Assembly: GCA_025453525.1 (NCBI GenBank)
Contig: JALOQD010000028.1
Span: 1-42,539, forward strand
From: Myxococcota bacterium
Lineage (GTDB): Bacteria > Myxococcota_A > Polyangia > JAAYKL01
Reading direction: 5' to 3'
Length of the DNA: 42,539 bases
Both the position numbers and the translations under genes were made by a program. Numbering within the stretch: position 1 is the stretch's first letter; every line of letters starts with the position of its first letter. The notes beneath the pieces were generated by a model, which was given only the letters and a program-made list of their open reading frames with translations, was not told the DNA's origin and ran no database searches. Positions 16,518 to 24,901 of this stretch are shown one piece after another.

Positions 16518-17087
16518 ATGAACTCCCAGCAGCCAGATAATGAAGTCGACGCCCTGTGGCTCGAGAAACGCAAAGCAGCCAAAGCCAAGCGTAAGCAGCG
16601 GGCAATAGAGCCGCCCGTCCTCATGATCACGTCTCTCATGGACGCGTTCACGATCATTCTCGTCTTCCTCCTCAAATCCTTCGGAGCCGACCCTGTTCAG
16701 ATCCGCGAGTCGGACGACCTGCGGTTGCCTCGTACCACTTCGAGCAAAAATCTCGAGGATGCCGTGGTTATCAGCATCTCCTCCAAGGCCATTCAGGTCG
16801 ATGATAGGAAAGTGGCGGACTTGCGCAACGGAATGGTCGACGAGAGCCTGAAACGCGACGGCGCCGATGGCCTGCTCATCAATCCGCTGTATGATCAGCT
16901 CAAAGAAAAGGTGCAGCACCTCAAGATGGTGGCTGCTCGGACCGGTTCTGAGTTCAAGGGCAAGGCGCTGATCGTGGGTGACAAAGGCACGAACTACCGC
17001 GTCATCACCGAGGTGCTGTACACGGCGGGTCAAGCTGAATTCAACAATTTTTTGTTCGTGGCCGCCGAGGGCAAGCTAGAACCGTAG
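16518..17087 (+). CDS. ExbD/TolR-like biopolymer transporter subunit with conserved Asp
   Basis: A 189-residue protein started at the ATG at 16518, which has GGAGG eight bases upstream. The N-terminal 30 residues are charged (Lys/Arg-rich) and cytoplasmic. One helix follows at about 34-52 (VLMITSLMDAFTIILVFLL) with Asp42 in the position of the proton-carrying Asp of ExbD. The periplasmic domain includes SISSKAIQVDDRKVADL and a C-terminal KALIVGDKGTNYRVITEVLY, typical of ExbD/TolR. It would pair with the TolQ-like channel encoded by 15053-15706. Gene order channel, ExbD, ExbD, AgmX/PglI points to a single motor complex. Confidence 0.9.
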   Translation: MNSQQPDNEVDALWLEKRKAAKAKRKQRAIEPPVLMITSLMDAFTIILVFLLKSFGADPVQIRESDDLRLPRTTSSKNLEDAVVISISSKAIQVDDRKVADLRNGMVDESLKRDGADGLLINPLYDQLKEKVQHLKMVAARTGSEFKGKALIVGDKGTNYRVITEVLYTAGQAEFNNFLFVAAEGKLEP

Positions 17088-17170
17088 CCTCCTCAATGCC
17101 AGGGGGCGTTTTAGAGCGGTTGCCGCGCCTCGACGTCCTAACGGTGACAACAGTGAAGAGGGTATAGTCG

Positions 17171-18655
17171 ATGGCGGCTCCGAATCCAACTCAAGCCAAG
17201 AACAATCCCCCACCAGGGGCTCGCGGCGCTCGACCGGCGGAACCTCCGAAACCCGAGGGGCCGAAGGTCCTGCGAATCGGCATTATTCAGGGCGGAAAGA
17301 TCATCGAAGAGCGCATCATTCGCACGCGTGACACCGTGACGGTGGGGCCTTCCGAGAAGAACACGTTCGTCATTGCCTCCAACGATTTGCCCAACCGGTT
17401 TGAATTGTTCGAGACAAAAGACGGCGCTCACTACACCTTGAATTTCACCGATGTGATGACCGGGCGCTTGGCCTTCGAGGGAGGCGTCAAGGACCTCGCC
17501 GAGTTGCGGACGAGCGGAAAAGCCCGCGCCAAGGGCAAGGTCTATCAGCTCGACATCGATGATAAGTCCCGCGGCAAGGTCGTGATCGGTGAAACCACGG
17601 TGCTTTATCAGTTCGTGGCGCCGCCGCCCATTCAACCTCGGCCTCAGTTGCCAGCCGCGGTTCGGGGTGGCCTGTTCAAGGACATCGAGTGGTTCGTCAC
17701 GATAGCGTTGCTCGTCTCGCTCGTCGGCCATGTCGGGTTCGTCGGTGCGCTCGTCGCTCACGATTGGCCCAAGGTGAGCATGATGGACAAGTACATGCAG
17801 CTCCAAGAGCTCATCGCGGCGAGCGACGCAACCTTCGAGGACAAAAAGCAAGCGGACCAGGCAGACACGAACGCCGAGGGCGACGCTGCCACGGACAAAG
17901 AGGAAGACAAGAAGGCGAGCGACGATAAAAAGAACGCCGGCAAATCCAAGGCGGCAGATGAGGACCAGGGGCCTAAAAAATCGGCCGAGGAGGTCGCGCG
18001 AGAGCGCGCCGAGCGTCGTGCGGCCCTTGCCGAACAACTCGCGCAACGAGGGCTCAATAAGATCCTCGGCAGCATGGGCGGAGGCGAGGCTGGCGGAGCG
18101 ATATCGGACGTGCTGCGCGGCGGCGACGTCGGCGCAGACCAAGACGAGCTCTTGTCCCAAGTGGCTGGCGTGGGCGTTGCGACCGGAGACGCTGCCGGAA
18201 AATTGCGAGGACCCGCCGGAGGCAAGGGTTCGGGCGAAGCGGCGGACATCGATCAAATTCGCATGGCCGGCGGCGATGCGGATGTGCGCACATCTGGCGC
18301 AGGGAGCGAGCGGGCCGTTCGCGGCAATGTAAAGCGCAGAGATCCCACTGCCGTAGACGGCACCGGCGTTCTCAATCCCCAGGAGGTGGCGAAGGTCGTG
18401 GCGCGCCGAATTGGGGCCATTAAAGGGTGTTACGAGAGAGCCCTGCGTCGCAATCCCAATCTGGAGGGTAAGATCACCGTGAGGTTTACTGTGGCGGGTA
18501 GCGGAAAGGTGACCTCTGCGAATGCCACACAGAATGAGCTGGGTGGCGAGGTGGGAGACTGCATCATCTCGGCCTTCAAGGCCTTCAGGTTCCCGCCGCC
18601 CGAGGGCGGCTCCGCTACGTTCGAATACCCGTTCATGTTTACTCCAGCGGGCTGA
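17171..18655 (+). CDS. AgmX/PglI C-terminal (TonB-like) domain protein with FHA-like N-terminus
   Basis: A 494-residue inner-membrane protein. Residues about 30-150 form a beta-rich, FHA-like cytoplasmic domain. One helix lies at about 175-197 (WFVTIALLVSLVGHVGFVG). Residues about 215-300 are a charged linker rich in Asp, Lys, Glu and Ala. The C-terminal about 100 residues are a TonB-like periplasmic domain with the family signature GAIKGCYERALRRNPNLEGK, then TVRFTVAGSGKV and GDCIISAFKAFRFPPP; the two Cys are conserved in such domains. Related Myxococcus proteins (AgmX/GltJ, GltG, NfsG, PglI) connect cytoplasmic regulators, the inner-membrane motor and the outer envelope. Here it is the probable energy-coupling arm of the TolQ/ExbD motor. 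Confidence 0.9.
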   Translation: MAAPNPTQAKNNPPPGARGARPAEPPKPEGPKVLRIGIIQGGKIIEERIIRTRDTVTVGPSEKNTFVIASNDLPNRFELFETKDGAHYTLNFTDVMTGRLAFEGGVKDLAELRTSGKARAKGKVYQLDIDDKSRGKVVIGETTVLYQFVAPPPIQPRPQLPAAVRGGLFKDIEWFVTIALLVSLVGHVGFVGALVAHDWPKVSMMDKYMQLQELIAASDATFEDKKQADQADTNAEGDAATDKEEDKKASDDKKNAGKSKAADEDQGPKKSAEEVARERAERRAALAEQLAQRGLNKILGSMGGGEAGGAISDVLRGGDVGADQDELLSQVAGVGVATGDAAGKLRGPAGGKGSGEAADIDQIRMAGGDADVRTSGAGSERAVRGNVKRRDPTAVDGTGVLNPQEVAKVVARRIGAIKGCYERALRRNPNLEGKITVRFTVAGSGKVTSANATQNELGGEVGDCIISAFKAFRFPPPEGGSATFEYPFMFTPAG

Positions 18656-18899
18656 TGAGTGGGCCACGAAGAGGGAGCGTTCTCATGGCTTTGAACGCAA
18701 TGCAGAACCCTTGGCAAACAAGCGCATCTGGAAAGACGAAACGCGGCGGCGAGCGCTTTCGAATTTATTGGGTTGCGGCCCCACGGTTTGTGAGTATTGT
18801 TAACGCTATTCAAAAAGGTTTTGAAATTTCTTGTTCGAATGGCGGTTTGCTTGGGAGCGGTGCGCAAAGAGGCTTGAGAGCTCTCGAGGAGTGAGGGAG
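18656..18899. other. Intergenic gap after the AgmX/PglI gene
   Basis: 244 bp with lower GC in its second half. A frame of about 79 codons starting at TGATG (18655) is open across it but has no recognisable domain and ends just before the Shine-Dalgarno of the next gene, so I do not call it. A short palindrome, GAGAGCTCTC, lies about 20 nt before the next start. No clear promoter or terminator was found. Confidence 0.4.
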
Positions 18900-19520
18900 A
18901 TGACGAAACTGCGAAGGTTCTCTTGGGCATGGGTCAGCGCGGGGCTGCTCGTGACGGGCGTTGTCTTGGACGGCCCAGTGCACGCGCAGGAGTCTGCACC
19001 TCTCCCGACGTCTGGATCTTCGAGCGCTGCGGATGTCGCGGTGGATGTCACCGTGCGCAGTGACGCGCCGCTCACGGGAGAGCAGAAGCTCGCGTGGGTC
19101 GAAGAGCAAACCCGCAAGGCTCGCCAGAGCAAAATCGTCGTGCAAAACATGCTCGACCAGTCTCGACGCGAGAAGGACACCATCAAAATTACCTGTCTCG
19201 ATGACAAGTTCACGCAGATCAACGTGAACCTTCGAGGGATCGAAGAGCGCACCGTGGGCCTCGAAACCGCGGTTCGCGCGAACGACGAAGAGGGAGCCGG
19301 TCAGCAGTTCACCATTCTCAAGGTCTATGTGGTGCGAGTGCAGGGTCTCGTGGCAGAGGCCGAGAATTGCATCGGTGACGTTGACGTGGTACTTGGTGAA
19401 TCTGAAACTATCGTGACGGTGGACGACGACATCACGGCAGAAGATCCGTCGAATGCGTCGACCCCGGAACCCGTGGATCCAGGTGTTGAGCAGCCTACGC
19501 ATCGCAGCGGTTTTTATTGA
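18900..19520 (+). CDS. Secreted coiled-coil protein of unknown function with two cysteines
   Basis: The ATG at 18900 follows AGGAGTGAGGGAG and gives 206 residues. A signal peptide is visible (hydrophobic WVSAGLLVTGVVLDG, cleavage near VHA-QE at about 29). Residues 60-155 are predicted to be long helices with heptad-like spacing (GEQKLAWVEEQTRKARQSK). Two Cys, C99 and C157, flank the helical core and could form a disulfide. The tail is acidic and Pro/Thr-rich. I do not recognise a family. Its position between the AgmX/PglI gene and the beta-barrel gene suggests a periplasmic adaptor of the same machine. Confidence 0.75.
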   Translation: MTKLRRFSWAWVSAGLLVTGVVLDGPVHAQESAPLPTSGSSSAADVAVDVTVRSDAPLTGEQKLAWVEEQTRKARQSKIVVQNMLDQSRREKDTIKITCLDDKFTQINVNLRGIEERTVGLETAVRANDEEGAGQQFTILKVYVVRVQGLVAEAENCIGDVDVVLGESETIVTVDDDITAEDPSNASTPEPVDPGVEQPTHRSGFY

Positions 19521-19603
19521 GTGCACAATGGGAGATATTTTGCGTTTCATTGGGCAAGCGAGCGCGGAAGTTGTCGAGATTAGGAGGGGCGAGGTGCCGT
19601 TAG

Positions 19604-20929
19604 GTGGCACAGCGTGAGATGATGCACAAGCTCTTCGCAAGTCTACTGCTGGTGGCCTTTTTTGTTCTTCCTGGCGCGGTTCGAGCCCAAGGTTGGCTGG
19701 AAGACCGCGCCGATTCCGAAGGTCCGGGCATCCGCCTTGGAGACTCTCTTCTCTTGCATCCAGGTCTCGCTCTCGAGGGAGGCTATGACACCAACCCACT
19801 TCGACAAGAAGAGGATGTGTCTGGCGCCGGACGATTGCGAGTGACCCCCTATGTCGACCTTACGACCCGGGGCGCCAAACGGCGCGTGGAAGACGACGGA
19901 GCCATCGAGAAGCCTGCTGAGAAAGTTCGCTTTGGACTGGGGCTCGCTGGCCATTACGATTGGTATTTCTCGGATGAAGCGGCCATCCGAAGGCAGCGGG
20001 ACTTTGGAGTCGATTTCAAGACCAACCTCGCGGTGTTTCCCGAAGGCGCGTTCACGCTGCTCTTCGACGCGGCCTATTCGCGTTCCCTGACGCCCTACGA
20101 GACCTCTGCCGATTGGTGGGCGCACCACGTCTTCTCCCCTTCCTTGGGGTTCATCGTGCGGCCAGGAGGCGGCACCTTGAGCTTCGAGCTCGGCTATCGC
20201 CTCAACGGCATCTTGTTCGAGGACGAACCCCTGGCTACCTCGGACAACCGGTTGAGCCACGAGGTTCGCTTCTTGACGTCTTGGAAGGTGTTTCCCAAGA
20301 CCGCGCTCATGTGCAAGGTGTACTTTTCGCCGACCATGTACCTGAACGACGCCAGCCCCAACACGAACTCCAAGCCCATCCACAGCTTCCTCGGGCTGCA
20401 AGGCCTGCTCACCGACCGCGTGGGGCTTTCTCTGTTCGTGGGATATGGGGCTGGAATGTATGATCGAGGCGACGAGTTCGATAGCGTGATCGCCACAGCC
20501 GAGCTCATGGCCTTCATTACGCCTACGGCGACGGTTCGCTTGGGCGGTCAGCGGGACTTCTACGATTCTTTCTACTCGAATTTCTACGTCAAGAATGGCG
20601 GCTATCTCGGCTACGAGCAGCTCTTTGGCGGGATGTTCCTCGCGGCCTTGCGAGGCAGTGTCTACTATCGCCAATTTTCGGCCTTCAATGAGAACAACCC
20701 CGGAACGGTGATCGAAGCCAACGGGACCCGGGGCGACCTTTGGGCAGAAGCGAGCCTGCTCTTGGAGCTGAGAGCCACGGATTGGCTGAGCTTCCATCTG
20801 TCTGGCGCGTATCAAGGGAATATCAGCGACTTCACGACGACCTTCAATCTCGAAGATGGCACGTCGATGGAGCAGGGGTGGGGCTTCCACCGCTTCGAGG
20901 TCATGGCCGGTGTGCGAGGCCATTATTGA
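19604..20929 (+). CDS. Outer-membrane beta-barrel protein candidate
   Basis: The product is 441 residues from the GTG at 19604 (GAGG nine bases upstream), or 436 from the ATG at 19619; both keep the same signal peptide (KLFASLLLVAFFVLPGAVRA-Q). The mature part is built of alternating amphipathic strands rich in Tyr, Phe, Gly and Asp, for example LALEGGYDTNPLRQEE, GLGLAGHYDWYFSD and GLSLFVGYGAGMYDRGDEF. It ends FEVMAGVRGHY, with the aromatic C-terminal residue typical of barrel proteins. The architecture resembles GltA/GltB/GltH-type or polysaccharide-linked barrels, but no specific family is claimed. It is probably the outer-membrane element of the operon, next to a Wza-like lipoprotein. Confidence 0.8.
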   Translation: MAQREMMHKLFASLLLVAFFVLPGAVRAQGWLEDRADSEGPGIRLGDSLLLHPGLALEGGYDTNPLRQEEDVSGAGRLRVTPYVDLTTRGAKRRVEDDGAIEKPAEKVRFGLGLAGHYDWYFSDEAAIRRQRDFGVDFKTNLAVFPEGAFTLLFDAAYSRSLTPYETSADWWAHHVFSPSLGFIVRPGGGTLSFELGYRLNGILFEDEPLATSDNRLSHEVRFLTSWKVFPKTALMCKVYFSPTMYLNDASPNTNSKPIHSFLGLQGLLTDRVGLSLFVGYGAGMYDRGDEFDSVIATAELMAFITPTATVRLGGQRDFYDSFYSNFYVKNGGYLGYEQLFGGMFLAALRGSVYYRQFSAFNENNPGTVIEANGTRGDLWAEASLLLELRATDWLSFHLSGAYQGNISDFTTTFNLEDGTSMEQGWGFHRFEVMAGVRGHY

Positions 20930-20988
20930 GCGATCCCCAACGTGCCTCGAGTCACAGCGCATTCAAACTTTCACGAACTGGTCATGAC

Positions 20989-21603
20989 ATGAACAAGCAC
21001 TCGGAGCGCGTCGTTGTCGTTATGCTTCTCCTCCTCGCTCAAACCTTTGGATGTGGCGGAAGAATCGTACCGGCGCCGACCCTGCCCACCTCGGAATTCT
21101 CCCCGCCCCCAGACACGACTCTCGGGCCAGGGGACGTGTTCGATGTTCGCGTGTTCGGAGAAGAGGATTTGACGAGCACGTTCCGCGTGGCCTCTGACGG
21201 GGGCATCGACTTTCCGCTCGTGGGCGTCGTGACCGTGAGTGGCAAGACGCCCACCGAAGTCGCCAAGACCATCGAAAAAGGGTTGCGCGACGGCGACTTT
21301 TTGAGAAGCCCTCAGGTTTCGATTTTCGTCAAAGAGTACAATAGCAAAAAGATCTCCGTGTTCGGCCAGGTCAAGCAGCCTGGGACTTTTCCTTACAGCG
21401 ATGGGATGAGCGTGGTCGAGGCCATCTCCAAGGCCGGCGGTTTTACCTCCATGGCTCGAAAAAACGATACGACCGTCATCCGCGTCGTGGAGGGAAAAAA
21501 AGAGCGCTTTCAGGTTCCGGTCGAGGCCATTGGACAAGGCCGAGAGCCCAACTTCGTGTTGCGCACCGGCGATATCGTGTTTGTTCCAGAACGCATTTTC
21601 TAA
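20989..21603 (+). CDS. Wza-like polysaccharide export lipoprotein with SLBB domain
   Basis: The chosen ATG (20989) gives 204 residues with a lipoprotein signal (VVVVMLLLLAQTFG, then Cys22). Residues about 44-125 are the poly-export domain (LGPGDVFDVRVFGEEDLTS, FRVASDGGIDFPLVG), followed by one SLBB-type domain (KKISVFGQVKQPGTFPYSDG, VVEAISKAGGFT). At about 200 residues it is shorter than E. coli Wza and lacks the C-terminal helix that forms the outer-membrane pore. Such short forms are known in Gram-negative bacteria that use a separate barrel. The gene just upstream encodes a barrel candidate, so the pair could form a polysaccharide exit route. Its placement at the end of a TolQ/ExbD/TPR operon is notable. 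Confidence 0.92.
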   Translation: MNKHSERVVVVMLLLLAQTFGCGGRIVPAPTLPTSEFSPPPDTTLGPGDVFDVRVFGEEDLTSTFRVASDGGIDFPLVGVVTVSGKTPTEVAKTIEKGLRDGDFLRSPQVSIFVKEYNSKKISVFGQVKQPGTFPYSDGMSVVEAISKAGGFTSMARKNDTTVIRVVEGKKERFQVPVEAIGQGREPNFVLRTGDIVFVPERIF

Positions 21604-21642
21604 AAGTTTCAACGACCCGCTCAGTGGCAATGACGTCGGACC

Positions 21643-21740
21643 GAAGAATCCCCTCTCCAGGCCTGCGTAACTCAGACATCGAACATCGATTTGGACGCAG
21701 ACCGTCTCGAACAGTCCTCGGCCTTTCAAGGGGATTCTTC
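21643..21740. repeat. 98-bp inverted repeat after the export gene
   Basis: GAAGAATCCCCT (21643-21654) plus a nearby GGCC, and GGCC plus AGGGGATTCTTC (21729-21740), form arms of about 20 bp around a loop of roughly 55 bp. It starts 39 bp after the stop at 21603. It may be a transcription terminator of unusual size or a small palindromic mobile element. No target duplication is clear, and its ends differ from the two MITE-like elements elsewhere in the window. Confidence 0.5.
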
Positions 21741-21883
21741 AATCCTGCATTATGATCGATAGCGGATCGTTGAAAATTCTGCTGGATTTGGCGCTGGCGC
21801 CATTGACCGCTGTGGTGCAGTCGAATACCGTCCACTGTGGTCAATAGGCATACAGCTGCGCGTGGAGTACGCCGAGGGTGGCA

Positions 21884-22084
21884 ATGAGCAAGACAGACAA
21901 GCGAAAACAGAGCCTATATTTCCCAGAAGACATGCTTCAAGAGATCATGGCCGAGGCCACGAGACAGGACCGCAGCTTGTCTTGGATCGTGCAGAAGGCC
22001 TGGAAGATCGCGAGGAAGGAAATCTGCTCGTATCCGTCGGTCAACGAGCCTGACGACGACAGTGCGCGAGACGACGACGACTGA
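21884..22084 (+). CDS. Small ribbon-helix-helix-type protein, TIGR04563-like
   Basis: A 66-residue protein from the ATG at 21884 (GAGGG just upstream; an in-frame GTG lies at 21878). The core KQSLYFPEDMLQEIMAEATR followed by QDRSLSWIVQKAWKIARKEI fits a beta-strand plus two helices, the ribbon-helix-helix fold. It strongly resembles the short Myxococcota family TIGR04563. The tail is acidic (Asp-rich). Such proteins usually bind DNA as dimers and regulate transcription. It stands alone between the export operon and the hydrolase gene, so a local target is possible but unproven. Confidence 0.85.
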   Translation: MSKTDKRKQSLYFPEDMLQEIMAEATRQDRSLSWIVQKAWKIARKEICSYPSVNEPDDDSARDDDD

Positions 22085-22113
22085 GACTCTCGTAGATCTG
22101 GTGGAGGAGTGCG

Positions 22114-22992
22114 GTGGAAGGCACGTTCATTTCGCCAGTGGATGGCACGAACCTGTTTTACGAAACACGGGGAAGTGGCCCGGCGATAACGCTGTGCGAT
22201 GGCGTGTTTTGCGACGGGCACATCTGGCGCTATTTCACGCCTGCGTTCGAGCGTCACCACACCATCATTCACTGGCATTACCCTGGTCACGGTCGTTCTT
22301 CCCTGCCACCGAGCGGAGGCGCGGTGGGGCCAGAGCGCCTCGCAGACGACGCTGCGGCGATCGTCGCCCACGTGGGGTGCGAGCGGGCGCTGTTCATCGG
22401 CCATAGCCTCGGGGTTCAAGTCGCCCTGGAGGTATGGCGCCGGCATCGGTACAGTGTCTTGGGACTCGTGCTCACCTGCGGCTCGCCCGGCCACCTCGTG
22501 GAGACCTTTCACGATAGAAAAACGTTCAGCTACGTCTTACCGTTTCTCGATGCCGCGACTTGGCTCATTCCCCGCGCGGTGTCTTCTCTTTGGAGGCATT
22601 TGCCCACCAAGGCCTTGCTCTACGCGTCCATGGCGACGCGCGAGGTGAATGGGCGGCTCATTCAGGCTTCGGATCTCCTCGAGTATTTTACCCGGCTCAC
22701 GCACATGGATTTTGCGCTCGGAGTGAGGATGATCGAGGCGGCTGGAAGGCACGACGCCTCCCCCTATCTGCGCGAAATCGACGTGCCCGTTCTCGTTTTT
22801 GGCGGTCAGGAAGATCGTTTCACGCCACCGTCTCGTTCTGCGCAGCTTGCCGGGCCCATCGAAGGGGCGGAGCTGCTGATCGTGCCAGGGGCGACCCACT
22901 CCCTGCCCATCGAGATGCCCGAGCTCTTCAATCTGCGGGTTCGCCGTTTTGGGGAGTCACGGATTTTTCGCATTCCAGCCACCACTGTTTGA
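22114..22992 (+). CDS. Alpha/beta-fold hydrolase
   Basis: A 292-residue protein starting at GTG 22114 behind GGAGGAG. The fold is recognised by the nucleophile elbow GHSLG (in ALFIGHSLGVQVALEVWRR), the oxyanion region near the N-terminus, the catalytic Asp region in PVLVFGGQEDRFTPP, and the catalytic His in VPGATHSLPIEMPE. The start region HWHYPGHGRSS is typical of lipase/esterase or haloperoxidase-like enzymes. The substrate cannot be told from sequence. Its last 65 bp overlap the 3' end of the convergent helicase gene. Confidence 0.88.
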   Translation: MEGTFISPVDGTNLFYETRGSGPAITLCDGVFCDGHIWRYFTPAFERHHTIIHWHYPGHGRSSLPPSGGAVGPERLADDAAAIVAHVGCERALFIGHSLGVQVALEVWRRHRYSVLGLVLTCGSPGHLVETFHDRKTFSYVLPFLDAATWLIPRAVSSLWRHLPTKALLYASMATREVNGRLIQASDLLEYFTRLTHMDFALGVRMIEAAGRHDASPYLREIDVPVLVFGGQEDRFTPPSRSAQLAGPIEGAELLIVPGATHSLPIEMPELFNLRVRRFGESRIFRIPATTV

Positions 22993-24901
22993 GCTCTGCA
23001 AAATCAGTGGTCGCCGGGCAGGGGGGCAATGAACGCAAAAACAGCTTGGCATAGGACATGGTCAGAAGTCGTCGATCCAAGATCGCGACGATGCCGCGAT
23101 CGCGCGCCGTGCGAATGAGCCTGCCAAACCCCTGCTTGAGCTGCAGTGCTGCTTGCGGCAATTGATAGGCATGAAAGGCGCCTCTTCCGCTTTCGTTCAA
23201 CGCCGCAATCCGAGCAGAGGTCAAGGGATCGCCAGGAAACGCAAAGGGCAGCTTGTCGATGACCACGAGCCGCAGGGCATGACCCGGAAGGTCGACCCCC
23301 TGCCAAAACGACGATGTGGCGCACAGAATCGATGTCGTATCTTGCATGAAGCGATCGATGAGCACGGATTTGGGGGCTTGCCCCTGAAGCAAGAGGGGAA
23401 AGGGAGCGCACTGCGCGAGTCTCTCGTACATGCCCTGCATGCCGCGGATCGAAGTGCAAAGCACGAGCGCTCCGCCGAGGGTGAGCTGTGCAAGCTGTGC
23501 GGTCCAGTGTGCGGCAGCGTCCATGAAGGTGGAGTCGCGGGGGTCTGGCAAGTCGGTGGGGAGGAACAGCCTGGCTTGGCGGGAATAGTCGAAGGGCGAG
23601 GGGAGTGACAGGTCCTGCGTGGGAAAATCGAGGCCCAATCGGCTCTTGAGGTAGGTGAAATCCCCAGCGGTCGATAAAGTCGCGCTCACCAAGACGACCG
23701 TGGGCAGATTGAAGAACACACCGTCTCGCAGCATGCCAGACACGTCGATGGGGCTCATCCCCACCACGACCGAACGCGCCCGCGTTTCGAGCCATGGCAC
23801 ATAGTCTTTTGGGGGCCGTCCGAGCAGGGAGGCCAAGTCCCTGCGCAGGTCATCGCATCGATGGGCCGCATGATCGACGGCTTCGTCTTGGCCTTCGATG
23901 GCCAAAAGAGAGTGCTGCAGAGCTTCGAGGGCGCTGTCGAGCCTGTGGTAACGCTCGATCTCCTCTCGAGACAAGCCCGTGGGGTCGAAGTCGACTCGCC
24001 CGGCCTCCTTTGCTCCCAGGTTGAAAAAGAGGTCTTGGGCCGCGGACCGGACGGCGTCGGCCAGCTTGGGTCGCGTGTTCTCATAGGGGTCGATGGAGAG
24101 CGCTGCGCAGCGAACGCTCGCCAGGGCATCCTGCGCAAGGTGCCAGATCTTGGATGAGGAGACCGCAACGCTGAAAAACTCCGTGGCGATATCCTCGATG
24201 AGGTGCGCCTCGTCGAATACCGCCGCGCTGTGCTTGGGCAGGAGCGTCCCGCCTTTGAGTCGCGTGGAAAGGTCAGCGAAGTACAAGTGGTGATTGACGA
24301 CGACGATGCGGGCGCGAGAGGCGCGTTGCCTGGCCAGGGTGACAAAGCATTCGCTGTGAAACGGGCACTTGGCGCCGATGCGAGTGTCCTTGGTGGAGCA
24401 GACCTCTTGCCACAGGGCGTCGTCGTCGGCAAGCTGTGGAAGCTCCATGCGATCGCCGCTGTGGGTGCGCTTGCTCCACGAGAGCAGCTCTTCGATGCGA
24501 TGGGCAGGATGGGCGAGCGCGCGTCCAGTGTGCGCCAGTTGGGCCAGCCGCCTGCGGCACACGTAGTTCTCCTGGCCTTTGAGATACGCGACGCTCGCGT
24601 CGACCTCGAGCGCGGTGAGCAGTTGGCTCAGATCCTTGAAGTAGATCTGATCTTGCAAATTGCGGGTGCCTGTCGAAATGACCACCGTTCGTCCACACAA
24701 AAGCGCAGGCACGAGATAGGCGAGGGTCTTTCCCGTGCCGGTGCCGGCCTCGGCGAGCAAGACTCCTCCTGCCTCGAGGGCGTCCTCCACGGCTTGCGCC
24801 ATCGTGGTTTGCGCTTGCCGGGGCTCATAGTGCGAGAAGACCCGCCGGAGCGGTCCGCCTTGGCAAAAAACGCTTTCGAGCGACATTGGGCTATTGGGCA
24901 T
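22928..24901 (-). CDS. ATP-dependent helicase of the DinG/XPD family
   Basis: A 657-residue superfamily 2 helicase. Walker A is AEAGTGTGKT (about 50-59), and the DEAH box lies at about 230-233 (VFDEAHLIED). Four cysteines between them (C115, C168, C179, C185) are placed like the 4Fe-4S ligands of XPD/DinG. C-terminal helicase motifs include SATLS, ATSSFWQGVDLPG and QGFGRLIRTARDRG. Such enzymes unwind DNA 5' to 3', and DinG resolves R-loops and stalled forks. The start overlaps the end of the small upstream gene by 11 nt, and the 3' end overlaps the convergent hydrolase gene. Confidence 0.93.
   Translation of the reverse strand: MPNSPMSLESVFCQGGPLRRVFSHYEPRQAQTTMAQAVEDALEAGGVLLAEAGTGTGKTLAYLVPALLCGRTVVISTGTRNLQDQIYFKDLSQLLTALEVDASVAYLKGQENYVCRRRLAQLAHTGRALAHPAHRIEELLSWSKRTHSGDRMELPQLADDDALWQEVCSTKDTRIGAKCPFHSECFVTLARQRASRARIVVVNHHLYFADLSTRLKGGTLLPKHSAAVFDEAHLIEDIATEFFSVAVSSSKIWHLAQDALASVRCAALSIDPYENTRPKLADAVRSAAQDLFFNLGAKEAGRVDFDPTGLSREEIERYHRLDSALEALQHSLLAIEGQDEAVDHAAHRCDDLRRDLASLLGRPPKDYVPWLETRARSVVVGMSPIDVSGMLRDGVFFNLPTVVLVSATLSTAGDFTYLKSRLGLDFPTQDLSLPSPFDYSRQARLFLPTDLPDPRDSTFMDAAAHWTAQLAQLTLGGALVLCTSIRGMQGMYERLAQCAPFPLLLQGQAPKSVLIDRFMQDTTSILCATSSFWQGVDLPGHALRLVVIDKLPFAFPGDPLTSARIAALNESGRGAFHAYQLPQAALQLKQGFGRLIRTARDRGIVAILDRRLLTMSYAKLFLRSLPPCPATTDFAELKQWWLECEKSVTPQNGEPAD

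Noticed and set aside
18655..18894. A 79-codon frame after the AgmX/PglI gene
   Set aside because: No domain, no good internal composition, and it ends just before the Shine-Dalgarno of the next real gene.
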